Positions 26,131-34,946 of a DNA stretch of 64,000 nucleotides are shown here, piece after piece. Below the pieces are notes generated by a model. It was not told the origin of the DNA, did not search any database, and saw only the letters and a program-made list of their open reading frames with translations. Source of the stretch: Alphaproteobacteria bacterium (GTDB taxonomy: Bacteria; Pseudomonadota; Alphaproteobacteria; Rhodobacterales; Rhodobacteraceae). Made by a program: the position numbers and the translations under genes. The stretch's first letter is position 1. Each line of letters starts with the position of its first letter. Where the stretch lies: contig JAUIFH010000004.1 in NCBI GenBank assembly GCA_030429495.1, positions 1 to 64,000 on the forward strand. Reading direction: 5' to 3'.

Positions 26131-27594
26131 ATGCGCCCATTCCTGAGCCACCCCTTCGACGATGACAAGTTGAAGGAGGAGTGCGGAGTCTTCGGCGTGA
26201 TCGGCGTCGCAGAGGCCGCCAATTTCGTCGCCCTCGGGATGCACGCCCTCCAGCATCGCGGTCAGGAAGCCGGCGGGATCGTCTCGTACGACCCGAATGA
26301 CGGTTTCAACTCCGCCCGCCGCTTCGGCTATGTGCGCGACAACTTCACCAAGGCCGGGGTGATGGAAACCCTGCCCGGCGCACTGGCGATCGGCCATGTG
26401 CGCTACTCCACCGCCGGCTCCAAGGGCAATACCGCGATCCGCGACGTACAACCCTTCTTCGGCGAATTCGCGATGGGTGGCTGCGCGCTGGCCCACAACG
26501 GTAACCTGACCAACGCGACCCAGCTTCGCCGCGACCTGATCGAGCGCGGCGCGATCTTCCAGTCCTCGTCCGACAGCGAATGCATCATCCACCTGATGGC
26601 GCGGTCGATCCAGAAGTCGATCCCCGAACGGATGAAGGACGCGCTCCGCGCGGTCGAAGGTGCCTTCTCGGTCATTGCCATGACCCGCACGAAGCTCATC
26701 GGCGTCCGTGACCCGCTTGGCGTGCGGCCGCTGGTCCTCGGCAAGGTCGGCGACGAGGGCTACGCGCTTTCGTCCGAGACCTGCGGGCTCGACATCATCG
26801 GCGCCGAGTTCGTGCGCGAGGTCGAACCGGGCGAGATGGTCGTGATCTCCAAGGGTAAGGTTGAAAGCTCACGCCCCTTCGGCCCGGCGAAGTCGCGCTT
26901 CTGCATCTTCGAGCATGTGTATTTCTCAAGACCGGACAGCATCCTCGGCGGTCGTTCGGTCTACGAGACGCGCCGCCAGATCGGCGTGGAACTGGCCAAG
27001 GAAAGCCCGGTCGAGGCCGATCTGGTCTGCCCGGTACCCGACAGCGGCACGCCGGCGGCCATCGGCTATGCGGCGGAAAGCGGCATCCCCTACGGCATGG
27101 GGATCATCCGCAACCAGTATATGGGCCGGACCTTCATCGAGCCGACCGAGCAGATCCGCAACATGGGTGTACGCCTGAAGCTCAACGTCAATCGCGCGCT
27201 TATTCAGGGCAAGCGGGTGATCCTCGTCGACGATTCGGTCGTGCGCGGCACCACCAGCCGCAAGATCAAGGACATGATCCTCGACGCCGGCGCGGCCGAG
27301 GTGCATTTCCGCATCGCAAGCCCCCCGACCGCCTGGCCTTGCTTCTACGGGGTCGACACGCCCGACCGCGACAAGCTTCTTGCCGCAACGATGTCGGAGG
27401 ATGAGATGCGCGACTGGATCGGGGTGGATTCGCTGAAGTTCATCTCGCTCGACGGCCTCTACCGCGCCGCAGGCGAGGCCGGAGGACGCAACGCCGCCTG
27501 CCCGCAATATTGCGACGCCTGCTTCTCGGGCGAATACCCGGTGGCACCGGCCGACCAGATCGCCAAGGGCTTCGCGATGAAGGCGGCGGAGTGA
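26131..27594 (+). CDS. purF: Amidophosphoribosyltransferase
   Basis: PurF carries out the first committed step of purine synthesis, transferring glutamine-derived ammonia to PRPP. The 487-aa product has a short propeptide (residues 1-17) before the catalytic nucleophile Cys18 in EECGVFGVIG, as in Bacillus-type enzymes. The glutaminase domain contains LQHRGQEAGGI and HNGNLTN. The PRPP loop is VILVDDSVVRGTTS near residue 367. Cysteines near the end (RNAACPQYCDACF) could support the Fe-S cluster of this type. GGAGA sets the start at ATG 26131. The stop overlaps the next start (GTGA). Confidence 0.96.
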   Translation: MRPFLSHPFDDDKLKEECGVFGVIGVAEAANFVALGMHALQHRGQEAGGIVSYDPNDGFNSARRFGYVRDNFTKAGVMETLPGALAIGHVRYSTAGSKGNTAIRDVQPFFGEFAMGGCALAHNGNLTNATQLRRDLIERGAIFQSSSDSECIIHLMARSIQKSIPERMKDALRAVEGAFSVIAMTRTKLIGVRDPLGVRPLVLGKVGDEGYALSSETCGLDIIGAEFVREVEPGEMVVISKGKVESSRPFGPAKSRFCIFEHVYFSRPDSILGGRSVYETRRQIGVELAKESPVEADLVCPVPDSGTPAAIGYAAESGIPYGMGIIRNQYMGRTFIEPTEQIRNMGVRLKLNVNRALIQGKRVILVDDSVVRGTTSRKIKDMILDAGAAEVHFRIASPPTAWPCFYGVDTPDRDKLLAATMSEDEMRDWIGVDSLKFISLDGLYRAAGEAGGRNAACPQYCDACFSGEYPVAPADQIAKGFAMKAAE

Positions 27595-28013
27595 GCGATC
27601 GCCCGATCCGCTACCGCCCCCACCATTTCCTCTGCTCGCTCGGTTTCGAGGGCAAGGGCTATTCCGACGCCTTCACCGCCAACATGGATGCCATCGTCAT
27701 GGGGCGTCTGCGCGCCGAGGGCGGTGATGCGACGAAGATCGAGGTGACGGGCGCGACCGACGATATCTGCGCCCCCTGTCCCAAGCGGCGCGGGCGGCTT
27801 TGCACCAACGAGCCGAAGATCAAGGTGCTCGACCGCGCCCATGCAGCCGCTTTGCGGCTTGAACCGCGCGAGACCCTGACCTGGGGCGAGGCCAAGGCGC
27901 GCATCCGCGAGAACGTGCCGCCGGGCAGTCTGAAGACACTGTGTCAGGGCTGCGAGTGGGAACCCTACGGCATGTGCGAGACCGCCCTTTCCCGGCTTCA
28001 CGACGAAGTCTGA
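27591..28013 (+). CDS. DUF1284 family Cys-rich protein
   Basis: The 140-aa product matches DUF1284, a family of unknown function. It begins RPIRYRPHHFLCSLGFEGKGYS and has two four-residue-spaced Cys groups: ICAPCPKRRGRLC near residues 61-73 and LCQGCEWEPYGMC near 118-130. The Cys pattern suggests a bound metal or iron-sulfur cluster, which is inference. It starts with GTG at 27591, overlapping the purF stop, so it is translated with purF. A strong terminator follows at 28023-28048. Confidence 0.85.
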   Translation: MSDRPIRYRPHHFLCSLGFEGKGYSDAFTANMDAIVMGRLRAEGGDATKIEVTGATDDICAPCPKRRGRLCTNEPKIKVLDRAHAAALRLEPRETLTWGEAKARIRENVPPGSLKTLCQGCEWEPYGMCETALSRLHDEV

Positions 28014-28022
28014 TCCAAAGGA

Positions 28023-28048
28023 AAACGCCGCCCCGGAGGGCGGCGTTT
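28023..28048. terminator. Bidirectional rho-independent terminator
   Basis: A perfect 11-bp stem (aaacgccgccc at 28023-28033, gggcggcgttt at 28038-28048) with a 4-nt loop ends in A's on one side and T's on the other. It lies between the convergent DUF1284 and bioY genes and can serve both. Confidence 0.9.
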
Positions 28049-28075
28049 GAGCCTTTGTCAATAGTGGGCGCGTCG

Positions 28076-28666
28076 TCAGCCCTTACGGGCCTTCAGCGCC
28101 ACCCAGCCGCCGGTGACGACCAGCGCCGCCAGCACGGCCTTCACGGCATCGCCGATCAGGAACGGCGCCATGTAGTACTGCCAGATCATGCCGAAGCTGT
28201 CGGCGCCCCATTTCGCGGTGTCGATCCCGGCGACCTCGGCCAGCGACATCGCCCAGGCAACGCCCGGAATGTAGAGAAGCGCCGAGGCCAGAAGCGCCAC
28301 CGCCGCGGTACCGACGAAGCCCTTGACGCCCCGGTCGGCGGCATAGCCGACAACCGCCGCCACGAGGACGAAGCCCACGAGGAAGCCGCCCGTCGGGCCG
28401 AAGAAAGCCGCGCCGTTGCCCGCATTGGCGAAGACCGGCAGGCCCATCGCACCCTCGCCCAGATAGGCAAGCAGCGTCAGCGCGCCCATCCGCGCGCCGA
28501 AGGTCAGGCCGACGATCATGATCGCCAGCGTCTGCAGCGTCATCGGCACCGGCAGCATCGGCACGGAGAGCTGCGCCGCGATGGCAATGAAGAGCGATCC
28601 GCCCACAACCATGAGTGCACGGGTAAGAAGCGACTGGGAGGGCACGAGGGCCTTCGCGAGGGTCAT
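28076..28666 (-). CDS. bioY: Biotin transporter BioY
   Basis: BioY is the substrate-binding membrane component of the energy-coupling-factor biotin uptake system. The 196-aa product has six hydrophobic segments and the family signatures PMLPVPMTLQTLAIMIVGL near residue 36, YLGEGAMGLPVFANAGNG and FFGPTGGFLVGF near residue 88. No bioM or bioN genes are adjacent, so it may work alone, as reported for some BioY proteins, or share an ECF module. The operon's downstream end has a shared terminator. An inverted repeat lies 66-81 bases upstream of its start. Confidence 0.94.
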   Translation of the reverse strand: MTLAKALVPSQSLLTRALMVVGGSLFIAIAAQLSVPMLPVPMTLQTLAIMIVGLTFGARMGALTLLAYLGEGAMGLPVFANAGNGAAFFGPTGGFLVGFVLVAAVVGYAADRGVKGFVGTAAVALLASALLYIPGVAWAMSLAEVAGIDTAKWGADSFGMIWQYYMAPFLIGDAVKAVLAALVVTGGWVALKARKG

Positions 28667-28731
28667 CAGCGGAATCCTTCCTCTGGGTCAGTTTGGGCCG
28701 CAATTTCGCTGCGGCGCGGCGGCAAGTCAAT

Positions 28732-28747
28732 CAATTCTGTTGAATTG
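28732..28747. promoter_or_regulatory. Inverted repeat in the bioY-SDR divergent promoter region
   Basis: CAATTC (28732-28737), TGTT and GAATTG (28742-28747) form a perfect 6-bp-arm palindrome in a short AT-rich patch between the divergent bioY and SDR genes. It is placed like an operator. It does not match the BioR motif TTATMKATAA known from other alphaproteobacteria. Confidence 0.45.
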
Positions 28748-28774
28748 CCACGCGCCCGATGCGAAAGGGGCGCC

Positions 28775-29431
28775 ATGAACGACGCTTCCCAGACCAGACT
28801 CGCCCTTGTCACCGGCGCCTCCCGCGGGCTCGGCTTCGCCGTGGCCTCCGCGCTTGGCGCGGCCGGCTGGCATGTCATCGCAGTCGCCCGCACGACCGGC
28901 GCGCTGGAAGAGCTGGACGACCGGATACAGGCCGCCGGCGGATCGACAACACTCGCGCCGCTTGACGTGACCGATGACGGCGCCATGGCGCATCTCGCCC
29001 GGTCCATCGCCGACCGCTGGGGCCGGCTCGACCTCTGGGCCCATGCCGCGATCCACGCCGCGCCCCTGTCGCCGGCAGGCCACCTGGACCCGAAGGATTT
29101 CGACAAATCCGTCGCCTGCAACCTGCGCGCCACCGCCGCCCTGATCCCGATGCTGGAGCCGCTGCTGCGGGCGAGCGAGGGGACCGCGCTTTTCTTCGAC
29201 GACCCGAGGGGCGGCGAAAAGTTCTTCGGTGCCTATGGGGCGACCAAGGCCGCGCAGATCGCCCTCGCGCGGACCTGGCAGGCGGAAAGCGAAAAGATCG
29301 GGCCGCGCGTCCTGATCGAAAGCCCTGCACCGATGGCGACCGCCACCCGCGCGCGCTTCTTCCCCGGCGAGGATCGCGCCGCGCTCGCCGACATACACGC
29401 CGAAGCCGCGCGCATGCTGGCCGCGCTCTGA
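28775..29431 (+). CDS. Short-chain dehydrogenase/reductase
   Basis: The 218-aa product has the classical SDR cofactor loop TGASRGLGFAVA near residue 13 and the catalytic Y-x-x-x-K in AYGATKAAQ near 153. The usual catalytic Ser strand reads ALFFDDPRGG, so the Ser appears to be replaced by Asp. The nearby NLRATAALIPML matches the N-A/G-G-type region only loosely. It resembles short YciK-like SDRs. Substrate unknown. AAAGGGG at 28764-28770 supports ATG 28775. It is divergent from bioY and followed by surE after 74 bases. Confidence 0.85.
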   Translation: MNDASQTRLALVTGASRGLGFAVASALGAAGWHVIAVARTTGALEELDDRIQAAGGSTTLAPLDVTDDGAMAHLARSIADRWGRLDLWAHAAIHAAPLSPAGHLDPKDFDKSVACNLRATAALIPMLEPLLRASEGTALFFDDPRGGEKFFGAYGATKAAQIALARTWQAESEKIGPRVLIESPAPMATATRARFFPGEDRAALADIHAEAARMLAAL

Positions 29432-29505
29432 CAGCAGCGGGGCAAGCAGCGCTTTACGCTCCTCCCCCGCTCGTCTAATCAGGGGCGACGAAAGGCGGGA
29501 CGGGC

Positions 29506-30291
29506 ATGCGCATCCTCATCACGAACGACGACGGGATCAACGCGCCGGGGCTCGAAGTCCTGACGGCCATCGCAGAGGCGATTGCCGGCCCCTCGGGCGA
29601 GGTCTGGACCGTCGCCCCCGCCTTCGAGCAGTCCGGCGTCGGCCATTGCATCAGCTATACCCATCCGATGATGATCGCGAAGCTCGGGCCACGGCGCTAT
29701 GCCGCCGAAGGCAGCCCCGCCGACTGCGTTCTCGCCGGGATCTACGACGTGCTTCAGGGCGGACGGCCCGACCTCGTCCTCTCGGGCGTCAACCGGGGCA
29801 ACAACGCGGCCGAGAACGTGCTTTATTCCGGCACGATCGGCGGCGCATTGGAAGCCGCGCTTCAGGGCGTGCCGGCCATCGCGCTGTCGCAGTTCATGGG
29901 GCCGGCGACGCAGGACCTCGACAATCCGTTCGAGGCCGCGCGCGACCATGGTGTCGCGGTTGTGCGCGCGCTTCTCGACAAGGGGCTGTGGGACAAGGGC
30001 GACTACCGGCTGTTCTACAACGTCAACTTCCCGCCCGTCGGCGCAAAAGCAGTGAAGGGGATCAAGGTCGCGGCGCAGGGCTACCGCACCGACACCTTCT
30101 TCGGGGTGGAGCCGCATATCTCGCCCTCGGGGCGGAAGTTCCTGTGGATCACCGGCGGGCCGCAGCACCACCCGACGGCACCGGGCACCGATGTCGCGGT
30201 CAACCTCGAGGGTTATATCTCGGTCACGCCGATGCGCGCGGACCTGACGGCGCATGATGCGCTCGCCGAGCTGGAGGCGCGGCTCGCATGA
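29506..30291 (+). CDS. surE: 5'/3'-nucleotidase SurE
   Basis: SurE is a metal-dependent phosphatase acting on nucleoside monophosphates, linked to stationary-phase survival. The 261-aa product begins [12 protein letters not shown], whose D8 and D9 bind the metal, and continues with [15 protein letters not shown], the AEGSPADCV segment near 64 and [18 protein letters not shown] near 92, all family hallmarks. The stop overlaps the pcm start (ATGA, 30288-30291). The surE-pcm-nlpD order is the same as in E. coli. Confidence 0.96.
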   Translation: MRILITNDDGINAPGLEVLTAIAEAIAGPSGEVWTVAPAFEQSGVGHCISYTHPMMIAKLGPRRYAAEGSPADCVLAGIYDVLQGGRPDLVLSGVNRGNNAAENVLYSGTIGGALEAALQGVPAIALSQFMGPATQDLDNPFEAARDHGVAVVRALLDKGLWDKGDYRLFYNVNFPPVGAKAVKGIKVAAQGYRTDTFFGVEPHISPSGRKFLWITGGPQHHPTAPGTDVAVNLEGYISVTPMRADLTAHDALAELEARLA

Positions 30292-30929
30292 CCGACCTCG
30301 CGGAGCGGAAGATGCGGTTTCTCTACGCGCTCCGCTCCAAGGGCGTGACCGATGCCCGCGTGTTGACGGCGATGGAGCGGGTTGATCGCGGCGCGTTCGT
30401 GAAGGGCCTTTTCGCCGAACGCGCCTATGAGGACACGCCGCTGCCGATCGCCTGCGGCCAGACGATCAGCCAACCCTCCGTCGTTGGCCTCATGACCCAG
30501 GCGCTTGCAGTCAGCCCGCGCGACAAGGTGCTGGAGGTCGGCACCGGGTCCGGCTATCAGGCCGCGATCCTTTCTCACCTCGCGCGCCGGGTCTACACCG
30601 TCGACCGCCATCGCCGCCTCGTGCGCGAAGCCGAGACGCTCTTTTCTGTGCTTGGTCTCACCAATATCACGACGCTTGCCGGGGATGGCAGCCACGGCCT
30701 GCCGGACCAGGCGCCGTTCGACCGCATCATCGTCACCGCCGCGGCAGAAGATCCGCCCGGCCCGCTCTTGGCTCAGTTGCGCGAAGGCGGTATCATGGTG
30801 TTGCCGGTGGGGCAGTCCGACACGGTGCAGAGCCTGATCAAGGTCACGCGGATGCCGCACGGCTACGAATACGAGGAACTCCGGCCGGTGCGCTTCGTGC
30901 CGCTGGTCGAGGGGCTGGGACAGGACTGA
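30288..30929 (+). CDS. pcm: Protein-L-isoaspartate O-methyltransferase
   Basis: Pcm repairs age-damaged proteins by methylating L-isoaspartyl residues. The 213-aa product contains the substrate-side segment [27 protein letters not shown] (about residues 46-72), SAM motif [18 protein letters not shown] near 79, and the [14 protein letters not shown] and [13 protein letters not shown] motifs. It overlaps surE by 4 bases and is followed after 51 bases by the LysM/M23 lipoprotein. Confidence 0.96.
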   Translation: MTDLAERKMRFLYALRSKGVTDARVLTAMERVDRGAFVKGLFAERAYEDTPLPIACGQTISQPSVVGLMTQALAVSPRDKVLEVGTGSGYQAAILSHLARRVYTVDRHRRLVREAETLFSVLGLTNITTLAGDGSHGLPDQAPFDRIIVTAAAEDPPGPLLAQLREGGIMVLPVGQSDTVQSLIKVTRMPHGYEYEELRPVRFVPLVEGLGQD

Positions 30930-30980
30930 ACAACCAGCCCGCTTGGTAACCACGAACGCCCGGCCAACGGGGCGAGTGAC

Positions 30981-32165
30981 ATGAGGATGCGAGCCATGAC
31001 GATCTCCCGCCAACGACGGTTCATGCATGCGGCCCTTCTGGGGGGCAGTCTGATGGCGCTCGCCGCCTGCGACCCCGATGGGAATTTCGACATCGACATG
31101 CGGAATTTCGGGAATGCCGGCCTTGATACGACAGCGGCGGCAAACAACGCGACGCAGCCCCGGCCGCAGCCGGATGCGCGCGGCGTGATCACCTATCCGA
31201 ACTACCAGATCGCCGTGGCACGGCGCGGCGACACGGTCGAAAGCGTCGCCGCCCGCATCGGCATCCCGCCGCGCGAACTGGCAAGCTACAACGCCGTGGC
31301 GCCCGGCACCGTGCTGCGCGATGGCGAGGTTCTGGCGCTGCCGCGTCGGGTCGTCGGCGGCCTGACCCCATCCCCCGTGACGCCGGGCGGCCGGATCGAC
31401 GTGACCGAGATCGCGTCAGGCGCGATAGACCGCGCCGGCGGAACCACAGCGACGACTCGCCAGCCGACCGCCTCGGGCGCCATCGCGGCAACCGAACCGA
31501 TCCGCCACCGGGTGATGCGCGGAGAGACCGCCTATTCCGTTTCCCGGCTCTACAACGTCAACGTCAAGGCGCTGGCCGACTGGAACGGGCTTGGCCCCGA
31601 CCTTGCCGTGCGCGAAGGCCAGACGCTGCTGATCCCGGTCACGTCGAGCGCCGGCGCCCCGCGCGAGGTAGTGACAGCACCGGGTGCGGGATCGCCCACG
31701 CCGACCCCGCCCTCGGCCTCCAAGCCGCTTCCGGAGGAAAAGACCCAGCCCGCAGCGGCGCCCGTCGCCACCCCGAAGCAGCCTGACCTCGGGTCGCAGA
31801 CGACGGCGGCGTCGAACTCCAAGCTTGCCATGCCGGTCCAGGGCAAGATCATCCGCGGCTACCAAAAGAAGAAGAACGAAGGCATCGACATCGCCGCGAG
31901 CGCCGGCGCGGCTGTGACGGCGGCAGACGGCGGAACGGTTGCGGCGATCACCAAGGATACCGATCAGGTGCCGATCCTCGTCATCCGGCACGAGGGCAAC
32001 CTGCTGACGGTCTATGCCAATATCGACAACATCGCCGTCGCCAAGGGCGCGAAAGTGTCGCGTGGGCAGAAGATCGCGACAGTGCGCAAGTCGGACCCGG
32101 CCTTCGTGCATTTCGAGGTCCGGCAGGGTTTCGACAGCGTTGATCCGATGCCCTTCCTGCAATAA
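30981..32165 (+). CDS. nlpD: NlpD-like lipoprotein with LysM and degenerate M23 domain
   Basis: The 394-aa product is a lipoprotein (LMALAACDPDG, Cys at about residue 30). It has a first LysM at about 69-115 (ARRGDTVESVAARIGIPPREL), a second at about 175-215 (HRVMRGETAYSVSRLYNVNV), a Pro/Ala linker, and a C-terminal LytM/M23 domain. In that domain two metal ligands are missing: the usual H-x-G-x-D reads N-E-G-I-D, and the final H-x-H reads F-V-H. This matches the non-catalytic LytM domains of NlpD/EnvC, which activate cell-wall amidases during division. The third place in surE-pcm-nlpD supports the name. An in-frame ATG at 30996 is an alternative start. Confidence 0.88.
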   Translation: MRMRAMTISRQRRFMHAALLGGSLMALAACDPDGNFDIDMRNFGNAGLDTTAAANNATQPRPQPDARGVITYPNYQIAVARRGDTVESVAARIGIPPRELASYNAVAPGTVLRDGEVLALPRRVVGGLTPSPVTPGGRIDVTEIASGAIDRAGGTTATTRQPTASGAIAATEPIRHRVMRGETAYSVSRLYNVNVKALADWNGLGPDLAVREGQTLLIPVTSSAGAPREVVTAPGAGSPTPTPPSASKPLPEEKTQPAAAPVATPKQPDLGSQTTAASNSKLAMPVQGKIIRGYQKKKNEGIDIAASAGAAVTAADGGTVAAITKDTDQVPILVIRHEGNLLTVYANIDNIAVAKGAKVSRGQKIATVRKSDPAFVHFEVRQGFDSVDPMPFLQ

Positions 32166-32199
32166 AGCGTTCCACGTTTGCGCTCCAGGTCTGACAGGA

Positions 32200-32267
32200 G
32201 GGGGCGCTGCCCCCTCGGCCCGGCGAAAGCCGGGCCTCACCCCCGAAGTATTTCCGGACAGAAAGTG
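32200..32267 (+). repeat. Dispersed intergenic repeat, copy C, with two hairpins
   Basis: GGGGGC-GCT-GCCCCC (32200-32214) and GGCCCGGC-GAAA-GCCGGGCC (32217-32236) are perfect hairpins, followed by CCCCCGAAGTATTTCC and GGACAGAAAG, a diverged version of the core seen in copies A and B. It lies between convergent nlpD and the DUF815 gene and may act as a transcription end signal. Confidence 0.75.
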
Positions 32268-32283
32268 GCAGGGGGTGCACCGC

Positions 32284-33126
32284 TCAGAGCGTGACGCCGC
32301 GCCGCCCCGCGAGATCGGTGAAATATTGCCAGGCCACGCGGCCCGACCGCGCGCCGCGCGTGGCCTGCCACTCGATCGCCTCGGCCCGCAGATCGGCGTC
32401 CGAAATCTCCACGCCGTAGGCGACGCAATATCCCCGGATCATCGCGAGGTAGTCCTCCTGGCTGCACGGATGGAAGCCGAGCCAAAGGCCGAACCGGTCG
32501 GAGAGCGAGACTTTCTCCTCCACCGCCTCGGACGGGTTGATCGCCGTCGAGCGTTCGTTCTCGATCATGTCGCGCGGCATCAGATGGCGGCGGTTCGAGG
32601 TTGCGTAGAAAAGGACATTCGCCGGCCGCCCCTCCACCCCCCCGTCGAGCACGGCCTTCAGGCTCTTGTAATGCTGGTCGTCATGGCTGAACGACAGGTC
32701 GTCGCAAAAGAGCACGAAACGGTGTTCGCGGGCCGCGCGAAGGTGAGTCAGGAGCCGGCCGATGGACGGCAGGTCCTCGCGATGCACTTCGACCAGTTTC
32801 AGCCGCAGGCCCTGCTGGTGAACCGCCGCGTGTACCGCCTTCACGAGCGAGGATTTCCCCATCCCGCGCGCACCCCACAGGAGGGCGTTGTTCGCCGGCA
32901 GGCCACGCGCGAACTGGACAGTGTTGTCAAGCAGCGTATCGCGCGAGCGCGTGATCCCGACGAGCAGGTCGATCTCCACCCGGTTCACCTCGGCCACAGG
33001 CTGCAGCCGGTCGGGCGCAACATGCCAGATATAGGCGTCGGCATCGTCGAAATCGGGCGCGCGGAGCGGGGCCGGTGCGATCCGTTCCAGCGCCTCGGCG
33101 ATGCGGATCAGGGCGTCGTCGTTCAT
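32284..33126 (-). CDS. DUF815 family P-loop ATPase
   Basis: The 280-aa product is an AAA-type ATPase of the DUF815 family. Walker A is ALLWGARGMGKSSLVKAV near residue 78 and Walker B is RFVLFCDDLSF near 140. YATSNRRHLMPRDM near 183 serves as sensor 1, and SDRFGLWLGFHPCSQEDYLAMIRGY follows. Cellular function is unknown. The start overlaps the tatC stop (ATGA, 33123-33126), so it is translated with the Tat operon. That association in this family may be of order only. Confidence 0.9.
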   Translation of the reverse strand: MNDDALIRIAEALERIAPAPLRAPDFDDADAYIWHVAPDRLQPVAEVNRVEIDLLVGITRSRDTLLDNTVQFARGLPANNALLWGARGMGKSSLVKAVHAAVHQQGLRLKLVEVHREDLPSIGRLLTHLRAAREHRFVLFCDDLSFSHDDQHYKSLKAVLDGGVEGRPANVLFYATSNRRHLMPRDMIENERSTAINPSEAVEEKVSLSDRFGLWLGFHPCSQEDYLAMIRGYCVAYGVEISDADLRAEAIEWQATRGARSGRVAWQYFTDLAGRRGVTL

Positions 33127-34025
33127 GCCTTCGGGTCTTCTTCTTCGTCGTCCTCGATGTCGAACAGGCTTTCATCCTCACCGATGATGCCTTCCGCGCG
33201 CGCTTCCGCATCCTTCTTCCGCTCAACCCAGGCGACGAGGAAGATGGAAATCTCGTAAAGCCCGTAGACAACCGTGAACAGCAGCACCTGCGTCGTCACA
33301 TCGGGCGGCGTGACGATCGCGGCGACGACGAGAATGCCGACGACCGCGTATTTCCGCACGCTTCTCAGCCCACGAGAGCTTGCCAGCCCGGCCTTCCCCA
33401 TGAGCGTCAGGAGGACGGGAAGCTGGAAGCAGAGGCCAAAGGCGACGATCATCTTCAGCGTGATGTCGAGCGTTTCGTTGACCTTGCCGTTGAACACGAT
33501 GTCGATACCGGTATCGGGGCTGGCGACGCCGGCTTCGTCGCCGCTGAAGACCGCCGCGACATAGGACGGCAGATCGGCGAAGCCGAGGAAGAACTTCATC
33601 GCCAGCGGCACGACGACATAGTGGGCGAAGGCCGCGCCGGTGAGGAACAGCGCAGGCGAGGCGACGAGGAACGGCAGGAACGCCTGTTTTTCGTTGCGGT
33701 AGAGGCCCGGCGCCACGAACCGCCAGAGCTGGTAGGCGATGACCGGGAAGGACAGGGCCAGACCGCCCACCATGGAGATCCGGATCAGGGTAAAGAAATA
33801 CTCCTGCGGCGCGGTGTACTGCATCACCGGGTTCTCGTTGCCGAGGTCGCGCATCGTCTGCTCGATCGGCACGAGGAGGAAATCGAGGATCGCCCCGCCG
33901 AACGAGAAGCAGACCACCATCGCAACCAGGAACGCCGCGAGCGACCACATCAGGCGGGTCCGAAGTTCTGCCAGGTGCTCGATCAGCGGCGCCGTGGAGT
34001 CGTCGATGTCATCTGCCTTGGTCAT
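33123..34025 (-). CDS. tatC: Sec-independent protein translocase TatC
   Basis: TatC with TatB forms the receptor for twin-arginine signal peptides on folded exported proteins. The 300-aa product has the N-terminal APLIEHLAELRTRLMW motif, six membrane helices, FSFPV-type TLIRISMVGGLALSFPVIAYQLWRFV and the FLLGVAFAH-like FLTGAAFAHYVV segments. The charged tail (about 265-300) is rich in Asp/Glu and longer than usual. It overlaps tatB (34022-34025) and the DUF815 gene. Confidence 0.96.
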   Translation of the reverse strand: MTKADDIDDSTAPLIEHLAELRTRLMWSLAAFLVAMVVCFSFGGAILDFLLVPIEQTMRDLGNENPVMQYTAPQEYFFTLIRISMVGGLALSFPVIAYQLWRFVAPGLYRNEKQAFLPFLVASPALFLTGAAFAHYVVVPLAMKFFLGFADLPSYVAAVFSGDEAGVASPDTGIDIVFNGKVNETLDITLKMIVAFGLCFQLPVLLTLMGKAGLASSRGLRSVRKYAVVGILVVAAIVTPPDVTTQVLLFTVVYGLYEISIFLVAWVERKKDAEARAEGIIGEDESLFDIEDDEEEDPKA

Positions 34026-34579
34026 GCTTCGCCCTTCTTCGCGCGGGGCTTGCCGGACGCGTATTTCGCAGCCTTCTCAGGGGCTTTCGCGGCCGTCTTG
34101 GCGGGTGCGGCGGTCTTCGGCTTGGTCTTCGGCTTGGTCTTCGGCTTTGCCGCCGGTTTTGCGGCTGGCTTCGCCTTGGACGGGGCCGCCGGCGCGGGTG
34201 CCGGATCGGCGGGCTGGGCCGCAGCTTTCCGCGCCGCCGCCTCCGCCGCCTTCTTGTCGGCCAGTGCCTGCGTCGCCGGCCCTTTCGGCGTCGTGGAGCG
34301 CGCCGGCTGCCATTTCTCGAAGCTCGACGCTGCCTGTTCCAGCTTGTCGAGGCCGAGGTTCTTCTTCGTGGTCATTGCCTTCAGCTCGTCCGCCGCCTCC
34401 TTGACGCCGGTCTCGCGCGCGGCGTCATCCATCGCCCGCTGGAACTCACGTCCCATGGAGCGCAGCTTGGCGGTGAACCGGCCAAGCGTACGGAACATGC
34501 CGGGCAGGTCCTTCGGCCCGACCACGATCAGCGACACGATGCCGATGAGCAGAAGCTCGCTCCAGCCGATGTCAAACAT
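34022..34579 (-). CDS. tatB: Sec-independent protein translocase TatB
   Basis: The 185-aa product starts MFDIGWSELLLIGIVSLIVVGPKDLPGMFRTLG, the TatB membrane helix, hinge and amphipathic helix. A helical region follows, then a long Lys/Ala/Pro-rich tail of about 75 residues (repeating KPAAKPAAKP and KTKPKTK motifs). The tail is compositionally biased and likely disordered. TatB passes Tat substrates from TatC to the TatA pore. It overlaps tatC by 4 bases and lies 33 bases after tatA. Confidence 0.95.
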   Translation of the reverse strand: MFDIGWSELLLIGIVSLIVVGPKDLPGMFRTLGRFTAKLRSMGREFQRAMDDAARETGVKEAADELKAMTTKKNLGLDKLEQAASSFEKWQPARSTTPKGPATQALADKKAAEAAARKAAAQPADPAPAPAAPSKAKPAAKPAAKPKTKPKTKPKTAAPAKTAAKAPEKAAKYASGKPRAKKGEA

Positions 34580-34612
34580 GTGCGTGCAATTCCCTCACGC
34601 GAAAGACAGGGC

Positions 34613-34828
34613 TCAGGCCTTGTCCTTCTCCGTTTCAGGGGTCACGTCGCGGGCGTTTTCGGCCGAGGCCTTCTCGATCTCGTCGGTGCCGTCCTTAACG
34701 CCCTTCTTGAAAGCCGTGATTCCCTTGCCGACCTCGCCCATGAGCGAGGAGACCTTGCCGCGCCCGAAAAGCACGAGGACCACGACAGCGATCAGAAGAA
34801 GGCCCGGAATGCCGATGTTGTTGAACAT
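34613..34828 (-). CDS. tatA: Sec-independent protein translocase TatA
   Basis: TatA oligomerises to form the Tat translocation path. The 71-aa product has the membrane helix [33 protein letters not shown] with the invariant FGRGK hinge, an amphipathic helix, and a short acidic C-terminus. GGGAGACGAAC before ATG sets the start at 34828; the frame is open further upstream, but without homology. First gene of the leftward tatA-tatB-tatC-DUF815 operon. Confidence 0.95.
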   Translation of the reverse strand: MFNNIGIPGLLLIAVVVLVLFGRGKVSSLMGEVGKGITAFKKGVKDGTDEIEKASAENARDVTPETEKDKA

Positions 34829-34946
34829 GTTCGTCTCCCTCGGACGCGCGCGCCGCGCCCGTTCAGTTGCCTTACCGATGTAGTCCCTCACCACGCGGCC
34901 TCAAAGCGGCAATCGGCGTGTACGGTGCCGTGAGGGCCTTGCGGGC

